NCBI RefSeq assembly: GCF_014042355.1
Contig: NZ_JACEZU010000008.1
Coordinates: 307,368 to 371,367 of the forward strand
Length of the DNA: 64,000 bases
Origin: Rugamonas apoptosis
GTDB lineage: Bacteria > Pseudomonadota > Gammaproteobacteria > Burkholderiales > Burkholderiaceae_D
Direction: 5' to 3'
Each line of letters begins with the position of its first letter. The first letter of the stretch is position 1. Below are positions 43,793-52,379 of this stretch, piece after piece. A program made the position numbers and the translations under genes. The notes beneath the pieces were generated by a model. It saw nothing but the letters and a program-made list of their open reading frames with translations. It was not told the origin of the DNA and did not search any database.

Positions 43793-46182
43793 GTGTTCAG
43801 CTCCTTTTGTTCTGCGGCTTGCGCTGCGCGGATGGCGCACCACACCTTGGGTGGCGTCAACGGCATGTCGATGTGGGTGATACCGAAGCTCTTGAGCGCA
43901 TCGCACACCGCGCTGACGATCACCGTCGGCGCGCCGACACAGCCGGCTTCGCCGATTCCCTTGACGCCCAGCGGGTTCACCGGGGTCGGCGTCACTTGGA
44001 AGCTGGTGCGCATCGACGGAATCTGTTCGCTTTTCGGCAAGGCGTAATCGAGCAATGAGCCGGTCAGCAGCTGCCCCGTCTCGTCGTAGTCGACGCCCTC
44101 ATACAAGGCTTGGCCGATGCCCTGGGCGATGCCGCCATGCATCTGGCCATGGCACAGCATCGGATTGATCATGTTGCCGACGTCGTCCACCGCGACATAA
44201 TCGAGAATCTTCACCTCCCCCGTCTCGATGTCGACCTCCACCACGGCGGCGTGGCTGCCGAATGGCGCCACCATTTCTTCAGGTTGGTAAAACACGGTTT
44301 CTTCCAGGCCCGGCGCCATGCCCACTGGCAGTCCGTAGCTCACATACGCCATGCGCGCGACTTGGCCGAAGCCGATGTTGCGCTCCGGCTGGCCGGCGAC
44401 ACTGAACGTACCACGCGCGTAGTTGACTTCATCCGGCTGCGCCTTGAGCATGCAAGCGGCAATGAGCTGCGCCTTGGCCAGAATTTTCCCCGCCGCCATG
44501 TGGGCCGCGGTGCCGCCCACCACCATGGAGCGCGAATTGAAGGTGCCGTGCCCGAAGGGCACCCGGTCGGTATCGCCCTGGACGACATCGATATGGTCGA
44601 GCGGCAGTTGCAGCGCATCGCCAATGATCTGCGCGAAGCTGGTCGCGTGTCCGTGGCCCTGTGGCATGGCCCCGGAGAACAGCGTGACCTTGCCATCGGA
44701 ATGCACGCGCAACAGCGCGCTTTCCCATCCGCCGCGGTCGAATCCGAGCATTTTTAGCACGGCCGAACTGCCCATGCCAACCAGTTCCATGTAGCAAGTG
44801 ACGGCAACGCCGATATAGCGCCCCTGCGCCCGCAACTCAGCCTGCCGCTGGCGCCATGCGTTGTAGCTGATCTCCTTCACCGCGGCTTCGAGACACCCCT
44901 CGTAGTTGCCGGTATCCCACAGGAGCAGCGGATGTCCGTAAGGCTTATAAGGAAACTGATGCGATCGAATCAAGTTGATGCGGCGCAGTTCAACCGGGTC
45001 CATACGCAATTCGGCAGCGACCGCATCCATCGTTCGTTCGATGATATACGCGGCCTCCGGCCGGCCAGCGCCGCGATAAGCATCGACCGGCGTGGTATTG
45101 GTCGTCACCAGCCGCATCTCCCCATCCAGCGCGGGAATGTCGTAGTTGCCGCAGGCGAATGACACCGTGTTGATCGTCGGGATGCCGGTCCCCATGTTCG
45201 ACAGATAGGCCCCCAGATTGGCGTATGAGCGCAACTTGATGCCCAGCACACGGCCATCCTTCCTGACCGCCGCTTCCACGTTCTCGATGTGCGCGCGACC
45301 GTGGGTGGTGGCCATGTGCGCTTCGCTGCGCGTTTCGGTCCAGCCAACCGGCCGCCCGAAGTGTTTCGCCGCGAATGCGACGAGGATTTCCTCGGCATAG
45401 AAGTGCATCTTGCATCCGAAGCCCCCGCCAATATCAGGCGCGACCAAATGGATCTTGTGTTCGGGCCAGCCCAGGGTTTCTGCCAGCCAGCGCTTGGACA
45501 TGTGCGGCACCTGCGAGGGCAGGTAGAACGTCAGCCTGTCGTCCGCCGTATCGTAGGCCGCGCGCACAGCCCGCGGTTCGATAGGGCTGGGAATGAGACG
45601 ATTGTTGACAAGCCGTACCCGAACAATGTGGTCAGCCTGGCTGGCCGCCGCCTCATAGTCGCCGCCGCCGGCACGGTATACGCTGAGAAGGTTGCCGGGC
45701 ACGTTGTCATGCAATTGCGGCGCTCCTTCCCGCACGGCCAGCTCCTCGTCCACCACGGCAGGCAGCACTTCATAATCGACGACGATCGCTTCGAGCGCAT
45801 CGGCGGCCTGCTGCCGCGTATTGGCGACCAACAGCGCGACCGATTCGCCAACATAGCGCACCCGCCCATCCGCCAGCGCAGGATGAGCCGGGATGTGAAC
45901 CTCGCCCACCACCCAGTTGGGGCGGATATCACCGACCTTGCCGCGCAAGTCGTCATAGGTCAGAATGCCCACCACCCCTTCCATGGCCAATGCCGCTGAC
46001 GTGTCGATCGACTTGATCAGCGCGTGGCCGTGGGGCGAGCGCAACACCATTGCGCAGGCCAGGCCTTCAATCGCGATATCATCGGTAAAGCGGCCGCGAC
46101 CGGTCAGCAGGCGCGGATCTTCGCGCCGGGTGACGGATTGCCCGACCAGGCGAGCGGATGGCCGATCATTGAGCTTACTCAT
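43789..46182 (-). CDS. Molybdopterin large subunit, form II CoxL-like (aldehyde/heterocycle hydroxylase)
   Basis: 797 residues from ATG at 46182 (TAATG overlap with CoxS, AGGAGG upstream). Domains: Ald_Xan_dh_C N-domain to about residue 140, then the MoCo-binding domain. The MoCo and active-site loops are visible: GGGFGCKMHFYAEEILVAFA, AYRGAGRPEAAYIIERTMD, PQGHGHATSFAQIIGDAL and the catalytic Glu in GVKGIGEAGCVGAPTVIVSA. True CO dehydrogenases (form I) have AYXCSFR at the loop; AYRGAGR marks form II, which oxidises aldehydes or hydroxylates N-heterocycles and acyl-CoA rings. Confidence 0.92.
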   Translation of the reverse strand: MSKLNDRPSARLVGQSVTRREDPRLLTGRGRFTDDIAIEGLACAMVLRSPHGHALIKSIDTSAALAMEGVVGILTYDDLRGKVGDIRPNWVVGEVHIPAHPALADGRVRYVGESVALLVANTRQQAADALEAIVVDYEVLPAVVDEELAVREGAPQLHDNVPGNLLSVYRAGGGDYEAAASQADHIVRVRLVNNRLIPSPIEPRAVRAAYDTADDRLTFYLPSQVPHMSKRWLAETLGWPEHKIHLVAPDIGGGFGCKMHFYAEEILVAFAAKHFGRPVGWTETRSEAHMATTHGRAHIENVEAAVRKDGRVLGIKLRSYANLGAYLSNMGTGIPTINTVSFACGNYDIPALDGEMRLVTTNTTPVDAYRGAGRPEAAYIIERTMDAVAAELRMDPVELRRINLIRSHQFPYKPYGHPLLLWDTGNYEGCLEAAVKEISYNAWRQRQAELRAQGRYIGVAVTCYMELVGMGSSAVLKMLGFDRGGWESALLRVHSDGKVTLFSGAMPQGHGHATSFAQIIGDALQLPLDHIDVVQGDTDRVPFGHGTFNSRSMVVGGTAAHMAAGKILAKAQLIAACMLKAQPDEVNYARGTFSVAGQPERNIGFGQVARMAYVSYGLPVGMAPGLEETVFYQPEEMVAPFGSHAAVVEVDIETGEVKILDYVAVDDVGNMINPMLCHGQMHGGIAQGIGQALYEGVDYDETGQLLTGSLLDYALPKSEQIPSMRTSFQVTPTPVNPLGVKGIGEAGCVGAPTVIVSAVCDALKSFGITHIDMPLTPPKVWCAIRAAQAAEQKELNT

Positions 46183-46688
46183 TACAGACCCTCCTTGGAA
46201 TCGCCAGAAGCGCCGGCAGCCTGAATCCCGCGGCTTGCCGCCAGCAGGACCGCGTTGACAATGTTCTGATACCCGGTGCAGCGGCACAGATTGCCGTGCA
46301 GGGCTTCGCGTACCTGTTCTTCGGTCGGGTTCGGGACCCGGTCCAGCAAGGCTTGGCCCGCGAAGACCATGCCCGGCGTGCAAAAGCCGCATTGCAGCCC
46401 ATGCGATTCCATGAAGGCTTGCTGTAGCGGCGTCAACTCTTTCGGCGTGCCCAGCCCCTCGATTGTGGTGACGTCGTGGCCTTGCGCCTGAACCGCCAGA
46501 ACCGTGCAGGACTTGGCCGTCTCGCCATCAATCCGCACCAAACAGGCCCCGCATTGCGAGGTGTCGCAGCCAATGTGCGTCCCCGTCCCCACGTGGTCCC
46601 GCAGAAAATGCACCAGCAGCTCGCGCGGCTCGATCTCGGCAGTCACCGGCGTGCCGTTGACTGCAATCGTCACTGTTTGCAGCTTCAT
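46182..46688 (-). CDS. coxS: CoxS-type [2Fe-2S] subunit
   Basis: 168 residues from ATG at 46688, overlapping the fumarylacetoacetase stop by ATGA. Eight cysteines bind two [2Fe-2S] clusters: HIGCDTSQCGACLV with SCTVLA, then GLQCGFCTPGMV and GNLCRCTGYQNIV. Order CoxS-CoxL-CoxM is that of xanthine-oxidase-type operons. It passes electrons from the molybdenum site to FAD. The frame before 46688 is a read-through of the neighbour and was not used. Confidence 0.93.
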   Translation of the reverse strand: MKLQTVTIAVNGTPVTAEIEPRELLVHFLRDHVGTGTHIGCDTSQCGACLVRIDGETAKSCTVLAVQAQGHDVTTIEGLGTPKELTPLQQAFMESHGLQCGFCTPGMVFAGQALLDRVPNPTEEQVREALHGNLCRCTGYQNIVNAVLLAASRGIQAAGASGDSKEGL

Positions 46689-48001
46689 TTCATCTCCTCC
46701 AAAATTTGCGCCTTGCACTCGCCGAATCCGATCGGCCGGTAACCATCCCGATGGCACACACCACGCAACCATATGATGTCGCCGTCTTCCAGGAACAGCC
46801 GCGTTTCTCCCGAAGGCAAGCGCATAGGCTCCTTGCCCCCGGCATTGAGCTCGACTAGGCAGCCGCTATTCTCGCGCTCGGGGCCGGAGACGGTCCCGCT
46901 GGACAACAAGTCTCCAGTCCGCAGGTTGCATCCGTTGCTGGTCTGATGCGTCAGCATCTGCGTCAGCGTCCAGTATTGGTCTTCAAACCGCGGCTGCGAC
47001 AGCACCACCGGCTCCATGCCATTCTCCCGCATGGCCTGCGTCTGCAACAGCACTTGCAGCGCGATCGAGATGCCTCCATGGGCCGCATGCGTGGGCGAGG
47101 TCAGTCCCTCCGGTAGCGCCGGCTCGTCTTCGCCCCGCGTCGGCGCTGCCACCCGAAATGGCGCCAGCGCGTCCAGCGTGACGACCCATGGCGACACGCT
47201 GGTCATGAAGCTTTTGGCGAGGAAGGGCCCTAATGGATAACTTTCCCAAATCTGGATATCGCGCGCCGACCAGTCATTGACCAGGCACAACCCGAACATG
47301 TGGCTCTCGGCATCATCGATCGAGATCGTCGTGCCCAATGAATTGCCCAGCCCGACAAAGCATCCCACCTCGAGTTCGAAATCGAGCCATTGAGATGGCA
47401 CGTACCCCTGTCCCGCAGCTGCGGAGGCGCCGGTTTGTCCGCGCGGCCGGACGCACGGCGTTCCACTCACGACCACGCTGGAGGCGCGGCCGTGGTAGCC
47501 AATCGGCATGTTTCTAAAATTGGGCGCCACCGGCACGTCGGGCCGCGACAGCTCCCCGGTGCGGCGGGCATGATGGATCGACGTAAAGAAGTCCGTAAAG
47601 TCCCCTACACGCGCAGGCAGATGCATGCGCGCGCTGCTCATCGGCACCAGGCAGCGGGCTGCAGAGACGACGTTTGCATTGCTGACGTGCAGGAGTTCGA
47701 ATATGGCCCTCCGCAACGCCAACCTTGCGCTTGCGCCATGCGACATCAGCAAGTTGAGGCTATCGCTGTGTAGCGCGGCAGCCTGACTCTCAAGTCCTGG
47801 CAACAGGCCGCCGTCCAACGCTGCCGTCAAATCCAGGATCTGATCTCCAATCGCGGCACCGATCCTGCCGGCCGATTCCCCTCCTGAAGAAAAAACCCCC
47901 AGCGGAAGATTCTGGATGGGAAACTCGGCGCCCGGCTCATTGGCACTGCTCACCCAGCTTTGCGCGCGCGGGTCATGTGTGTGGTCGATTTTCGTGCTCA
48001 T
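46685..48001 (-). CDS. Fumarylacetoacetase (FahA-type)
   Basis: 438 residues from ATG at 48001. Both the N-terminal SH3-like domain (PLGVFSSGGESAGRIGAAIG) and the catalytic domain are present. Active-site residues follow those of mammalian FAH: GDFTDFFTSIHHARRTGEL, GYHGRASSVVVSGTP, FELEVGCFVG, LVNDWSARDIQIWESY and GPFLAKSF. The Asp, Glu and Glu metal ligands and the His/Lys are all present. The enzyme hydrolyses a C-C bond in a 1,3-diketo acid. Normally it belongs to homogentisate catabolism; here no hmgA is nearby and it sits with molybdenum hydroxylase genes. Confidence 0.9.
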   Translation of the reverse strand: MSTKIDHTHDPRAQSWVSSANEPGAEFPIQNLPLGVFSSGGESAGRIGAAIGDQILDLTAALDGGLLPGLESQAAALHSDSLNLLMSHGASARLALRRAIFELLHVSNANVVSAARCLVPMSSARMHLPARVGDFTDFFTSIHHARRTGELSRPDVPVAPNFRNMPIGYHGRASSVVVSGTPCVRPRGQTGASAAAGQGYVPSQWLDFELEVGCFVGLGNSLGTTISIDDAESHMFGLCLVNDWSARDIQIWESYPLGPFLAKSFMTSVSPWVVTLDALAPFRVAAPTRGEDEPALPEGLTSPTHAAHGGISIALQVLLQTQAMRENGMEPVVLSQPRFEDQYWTLTQMLTHQTSNGCNLRTGDLLSSGTVSGPERENSGCLVELNAGGKEPMRLPSGETRLFLEDGDIIWLRGVCHRDGYRPIGFGECKAQILEEMK

Positions 48002-48018
48002 GGTATTCCCGGTGGCTG

Positions 48019-49311
48019 CTACGCGTTGATAACGCCCGCGTCCGCCGTGCTGACCCGGTCCGCTGATTGCGTTGGTTGAGGAGCAGGCACGACTGGACTT
48101 GAACGCTGATGCTCGACCAGCATGCCGGCGATCTTCAGTGCATCGATTTCCTGCGCGCTCATGCCGAGGCCAGCAAACACTTCGGCATTGTGCTCGCCGC
48201 GAAAAGCGGGCAAGCCAGGCGGATCCAGCGTGTCTTCCGAGAAGCGCCATGGGCGGCCATGCAGGCGATATGTGCCGCCTTGCCGGTTCGGAACATCGTG
48301 CACAGCGCCCCAGTAGGCGGCCCATTCAGTTTCCGCAAGCTCCTTCATGGTGCGGATTTCACCCATCGCGATCTTGGACTCGTCCAACTGCGCGTCGAGC
48401 GACTTCATATCGCGGAACGTCAGCATCCAGGTTTGGATGATCTCATGCAGGGCTTCATAATTCTGGGAACGCAGCGCCGCGGTGGCGAAACGCGGATCGC
48501 TGGCCAGCTCAACCCGGCGCATGGCCATCAAGTACTGGGGGAAGGTCAGACTACTGACCAGGCTCGATGGCGTCAGGAAGCGCTCGCCGCCTGGCCCCAC
48601 CCAGAACGCGCCATCGGTTGCGCCCAGCACCGCCGGTTCGGCGCCGGTATCGACACCGGCCAGGTCAACGTGCGCGCGCTCGTTAATCGCCAGCATGACC
48701 GCCGCCATCGCCACGTCGATGTACTGGCCACGGCCCGTGGTTGCGCGCCGCTGTACCGCCGCCAACACGCCAATCGTCGCTTGCAGTCCGGCGTAGACAT
48801 CCGCGTGCGACAGCGGGTCCGGGCGCCACCGAGTCAAATTGTCGCCGTAGTGACGGAGGGTATTGTGCGTAAAGCCTGTTTCTGCCTGTACCGTCGGTGC
48901 GTAAGCCATGCGAGAGGCCCACGGGCCGCCCTGGCCGTAACCCGAGATCGACACGTAAATCAGGCGCGGATTGTGGCGTGACAGTGCTTCATAGTCGAGT
49001 CCAAAGAACTTGAGCGTACCGGCGCGAAAATTCTCGACGAAGATGTCCGCGTCTTCGCACAGCTTGAAGATCAGCTCACGCGCACCAGGTACGTTCAGAT
49101 CGATGCTGACATTGCGCTTGCCCACGTTCTGCTGCGCGTAGTAGCCGGACATGCCATCATCGAACGGAAAGGAGAAGCGCGAGACGTCGGGCCGCGGCGG
49201 CTCCACCTTGATCACCTCCGCTCCCAGATCGGCCAAGGTGCGGGCGCACAGGGGTCCTGCCAGCACGCGGGACAAGTCGACAACCTTCAGGCCTTGCAGT
49301 GGTCCGGACAT
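48019..49311 (-). CDS. CaiB/BaiF-family (class III) CoA-transferase
   Basis: 430 residues from ATG at 49311, three bases after the upstream crotonase stop. Motifs: LKVVDLSRVLAGPLCARTLA, DLGAEVIKVEPP, VGKRNVSIDL, FVENFRAGTL and SISGYGQGGPWASRMAY. The catalytic Asp is in PLSHADVYAGLQATIG, or an Asp nearby. Class III enzymes move CoA from a donor thioester to a carboxylate, activating it without ATP. In this operon it probably activates the acid formed by, or consumed by, the molybdenum hydroxylase. Confidence 0.9.
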   Translation of the reverse strand: MSGPLQGLKVVDLSRVLAGPLCARTLADLGAEVIKVEPPRPDVSRFSFPFDDGMSGYYAQQNVGKRNVSIDLNVPGARELIFKLCEDADIFVENFRAGTLKFFGLDYEALSRHNPRLIYVSISGYGQGGPWASRMAYAPTVQAETGFTHNTLRHYGDNLTRWRPDPLSHADVYAGLQATIGVLAAVQRRATTGRGQYIDVAMAAVMLAINERAHVDLAGVDTGAEPAVLGATDGAFWVGPGGERFLTPSSLVSSLTFPQYLMAMRRVELASDPRFATAALRSQNYEALHEIIQTWMLTFRDMKSLDAQLDESKIAMGEIRTMKELAETEWAAYWGAVHDVPNRQGGTYRLHGRPWRFSEDTLDPPGLPAFRGEHNAEVFAGLGMSAQEIDALKIAGMLVEHQRSSPVVPAPQPTQSADRVSTADAGVINA

Positions 49312-49313
49312 GA

Positions 49314-50111
49314 TCAGCACCCCTCGAATTTGGTCAAGCCGGGGCCTTGCGCCAGGAACGAGGCGAGTCCGGCCTTCACGTCTTTGGATGCCCAGATGGG
49401 CTTCTGCAATTCCGCCATGACCAGATCGGCCGCCTCAACGCCTTCATTCGCAGCGATGGCCGCGATCTTCTTGGTCGCGGCATGAGCGACAGTGGGGCCG
49501 TTCGCGAGTTCCGTCGCCACGCTCAGGGCGACCGCATCGAGGCGCTCGTCGGACACAACCAGATTAATCAGACCCCAGCGCTCCAGGGTTTCGGCGTCAT
49601 AGCGGCGGCCCAGCATCGACATTTCCTTGGCCCGCGCCAAGCCGATGCGCTGCACCTGGCGCTGAATGCCACCCATAAGCGGGTGCAAGCCCAGCGCGCT
49701 TTCAACCGAGCCCAACTTGGCCGACGCGGCGGCCACGACGTAGTCGGAAGCCAGCGCCAATTCGAGTCCGCCGCCAAGGCAGGCACCACGAACGCTCGCC
49801 ACAATCGGGATGGGCAGCGCCTCGAAAGCTTGCAGGATATCCAACACGGTCAGCTCCATCGTGGGGGCCTGGGCTTTCCCGGTCGTGGCTTCTTCGATCA
49901 ACGCATCGAACAGCGTGACGTCGGCACCGGCGCAAAAGTTCCTCAGGTTGCTTCGGAGCACAATCGCACGACCGCCCTGCTCGACCGCCTCGCGCATCGC
50001 CGCGACCAAGGGGGTGAGCAGCCTTGGCCCCATGATGTTGTGCGGATTGGAATTCATCGATAACACGATCACATTCCCGTGCCGCTCTTTGAGGATAACA
50101 TCGTCATTCAT
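49314..50111 (-). CDS. Enoyl-CoA hydratase/isomerase (crotonase family)
   Basis: 265 residues from ATG at 50111, with GGAGATGAAGTA upstream. Oxyanion-hole segments are NLRNFCAGADVTLFDALIEE and RGACLGGGLELALASDYVVA. The first catalytic Glu is in GGGLELAL and the second in LGSVESALGLHPLMGGIQRQ. Both catalytic positions are kept, so hydratase activity is plausible. First gene of the nine-gene operon, with a palindrome 29 bases upstream of its start. Confidence 0.88.
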   Translation of the reverse strand: MNDDVILKERHGNVIVLSMNSNPHNIMGPRLLTPLVAAMREAVEQGGRAIVLRSNLRNFCAGADVTLFDALIEEATTGKAQAPTMELTVLDILQAFEALPIPIVASVRGACLGGGLELALASDYVVAAASAKLGSVESALGLHPLMGGIQRQVQRIGLARAKEMSMLGRRYDAETLERWGLINLVVSDERLDAVALSVATELANGPTVAHAATKKIAAIAANEGVEAADLVMAELQKPIWASKDVKAGLASFLAQGPGLTKFEGC

Positions 50112-50139
50112 TACTTCATCTCCTATCTTCGCATCCAAT

Positions 50140-50154
50140 CTTATCATTGATAAG
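50140..50154. promoter_or_regulatory. Operator palindrome CTTATCA-T-TGATAAG (proximal)
   Basis: A perfect seven-base inverted repeat around one T, 29 bases before the crotonase start. The identical 15-mer occurs again at 50348-50362. It fits a TetR-family operator covering the promoter of the nine-gene operon. Confidence 0.75.
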
Positions 50155-50661
50155 TTTAGTGCAACGGTTAAATTTTTTTATCCAGCACAACACCGCTGGG
50201 CTTGCTTTTCCGGGAAATCCGGCATTAGCTCACTTCCACGCAGGCCAACATTGATTCAGCCATGTCGGGCTATCGATGCCATACTCCGAGCAGCGCCGCA
50301 TATCCATGATCCGACCGAGGGATGCCCCCCTTTGATTCACCCCCTATCTTATCATTGATAAGATAAGGCAAAAAAATGGACCGACAGAGGCAGAATATTT
50401 TATCGGAAGAAGGATGTCAAGCGGTAATTTCGAAGCATCATCCGTCCTGGATTGCCGCTGCCTGCGGATCGCTCCGCCACCGCTGCCGGTTCCGATCAGA
50501 TTCATTCTGATCGATAAATTTATGCATCTTAGCAGCGCTAATATTGCTACAATCACTTTACAGTGGCAGCTTGTGATTCCTTGTAGCCTGTCAAGACCAC
50601 GTTACGAACGAAAGATCACCTTGCGCGCCAGGAATGAAATACACGCTTACACACTCTCATT
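50155..50661. other. Divergent intergenic region
   Basis: About 500 AT-richer bases between the operon and tetR. Apart from the distal palindrome, no gene with homology was seen; short frames lack ribosome sites. The segment just before tetR contains several AT-rich runs that could hold its promoter. Confidence 0.5.
50345..50365. promoter_or_regulatory. Operator palindrome TATCTTATCA-T-TGATAAGATA (distal)
   Basis: Ten-base arms around one T, containing the same 15-mer as at 50140-50154. It lies about 300 bases before the TetR gene, so it may govern the tetR promoter or allow looping between the two sites. Confidence 0.75.
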
Positions 50662-51456
50662 ATGCAAAAAAAAATGTCCCTTTCGCCCCCATCCAAGGAG
50701 TCTGACGCAGCGGCCGACAATGCTTGCGGCGTTGTGGAAAAACCGTCACGCGCAACCAGGGCAGCCTCCCCGTCGTATCATCATGGCGACCTGCGTAACG
50801 CCCTGATCGTTGCAGGACGCCGCCTGCTGAACGAGATAGGGGCCAGCGAATTGAGCCTCAGGCACGTGGCCCGCTCGGTAGGCGTCTCCATCGCAGCGCC
50901 GTCCCACCACTTTGAGGGCAAAGATGGATTGCTGGCCGCAATCGCCGCGGACGGCTTCCACGAACTCGCCGCGCTGCGCCGCGGTATCGTTGCGTCAACA
51001 ACCGATCCGCTTCGAAGGCTCTATCGGATTATGGAGTGTTATGTCAGCTTTGCCGAGCGTGAAAAAGGGCTTTTCTATTTGATGGTTGGCCCTCGGATGT
51101 GGGACAAGAAGAAGCCCCCCAGGGAACTAAATGCATTGGCAACATCTTCGTTTAACTTGTTTGCGTCTGCCGTTTGTGAGTACGCCAGTGCCAAAGGATG
51201 GATCGAAAAGGATTTTGAACTGTTGGTGCACGCCGCTTGGTCAGTTGAACATGGAGTGGCGATGCTGATCCTTTCAAATCAAGTTCCTGGCCCCGGGCGC
51301 AAGATGAAAGCGGAGCACATGGTCCTATTTTCGCTTTCAATGTTGCTGAATGGCATCGCGGCTGGCCCTGAAAATTTTGCCCATATAGAAAGTCAAGTCG
51401 CTCCCGGTAGCGCTGCGTTCGATTCTGCCCGTGGCGGCAGGAAAAAGCGCTCGTAA
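50662..51456 (+). CDS. TetR-family regulator of the molybdenum-hydroxylase operon
   Basis: 264 residues, with a 40-residue disordered N-terminal extension before the TetR HTH (YHHGDLRNALIVAGRRLLNE; LRHVARSVGVSIAAPSHHFE). The HGDLRNAL start is typical of a subgroup that controls lipid or efflux genes. The C-terminal effector domain has FYLMVGPRMWDKKKPPRELN and a basic tail GGRKKRS. Divergent from the nine-gene operon and probably the protein that binds the twin palindromes. No clear ribosome site precedes the ATG. Confidence 0.87.
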   Translation: MQKKMSLSPPSKESDAAADNACGVVEKPSRATRAASPSYHHGDLRNALIVAGRRLLNEIGASELSLRHVARSVGVSIAAPSHHFEGKDGLLAAIAADGFHELAALRRGIVASTTDPLRRLYRIMECYVSFAEREKGLFYLMVGPRMWDKKKPPRELNALATSSFNLFASAVCEYASAKGWIEKDFELLVHAAWSVEHGVAMLILSNQVPGPGRKMKAEHMVLFSLSMLLNGIAAGPENFAHIESQVAPGSAAFDSARGGRKKRS

Positions 51457-51514
51457 TCCAGCCGTATAGCGAACCGGTTATACGTTGGCTGAACTAAAGA
51501 CAAGAGGTGAGTTG

Positions 51515-52138
51515 TTGAACTTGAATAGAGCGGCCATTTCTCCAGGCCCGGCCCGTGGCCCGGTCGACCATGAGGTGCGTGATCAAATCGTTGCGGCAGC
51601 GACCGAGCATTTCCGCTTGTACGGCTACGAGAAGACGACCGTCTCCGACCTTGCCAAGGCCATCGGCTTTTCGAAAGCCTATATTTACAAGTTCTTCGAT
51701 TCCAAGCAGGCCATCGGCGAGCTGATTTGCACAAGATGCCTGCACGTAATCGAATTGGATGTCAAAACGGCCATTGACGCCGTCGACCGTCCGCCCGAGA
51801 AGCTGCGGCGGATGTTCAAGGCGATCGTCAAGTCAAGCCTGCGCCTGTTCTTTGAAAATCGCAAGCTCCATGATATTGCGGCCTCGGCCGCCACCGAGCG
51901 CTGGGAAGCAGTGCGCGCCTTCGACGGGCGCATCCAGGCGATGCTACTGGAGATCCTGCGCCTAGGGCGCGAAACGGAGGAGTTCGAGCGCAAGACGCCG
52001 CTCGACGAGACGGCGACGGCAGTCTTCCTGGTCATGTACCCTTACTTCAATCCAGCGCTATTGCAGTACAACTTCGATGACGCCGAGGACGCACCGCTCC
52101 ATCTCTCCAGCCTGGTGCTCCGCAGCTTATCGCCGTGA
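51515..52138 (+). CDS. TetR-family transcriptional regulator
   Basis: About 207 residues. The HTH reads VRDQIVAAATEHFRLYGYEK and LAKAIGFSKAYIYKFFDSKQ. The effector domain includes RLFFENRKLHDIAASAATER. The frame is open from TTG at 51485, but GAGGTG at 51504-51509 favours the TTG at 51515 (or 51521); no ATG exists. It follows the other tetR by about 60 bases on the same strand and converges on the GMC oxidoreductase operon. Target unknown. Confidence 0.83.
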   Translation: MNLNRAAISPGPARGPVDHEVRDQIVAAATEHFRLYGYEKTTVSDLAKAIGFSKAYIYKFFDSKQAIGELICTRCLHVIELDVKTAIDAVDRPPEKLRRMFKAIVKSSLRLFFENRKLHDIAASAATERWEAVRAFDGRIQAMLLEILRLGRETEEFERKTPLDETATAVFLVMYPYFNPALLQYNFDDAEDAPLHLSSLVLRSLSP

Positions 52139-52379
52139 ACGCGGCTAAGCAGCCGACGGCGCCCTACGCCACGGTAGTGGCATAACCCGCGCTCACTGCG
52201 GCATGAAGATCACCATACAGGCGACGCACGTACACAGTCGCGAGACTCATGGGCCCGTTGTGTATGCCGCCCGAATTGGCAGCGCAGGGCTTTCCGGCGG
52301 GGCGGGACCGCATTGCCCGCGAATAGGCACGCTTGGTTTAGCCCCGTCCGGGATCGCATTGTCTAATCGGGTTTCATCG
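52139..52379. other. Gene-free interval between tetR and the GMC oxidoreductase
   Basis: About 240 bases between two converging genes. No frame with homology, no T-tract hairpin of the usual kind and no repeat was seen. Confidence 0.4.

Noticed and set aside
43789..46688. Carbon monoxide dehydrogenase (coxMSL) as the operon's function
   Set aside because: The large subunit has AYRGAGR instead of the AYXCSFR loop of form I CO dehydrogenases, so a CO-oxidising role is not supported.
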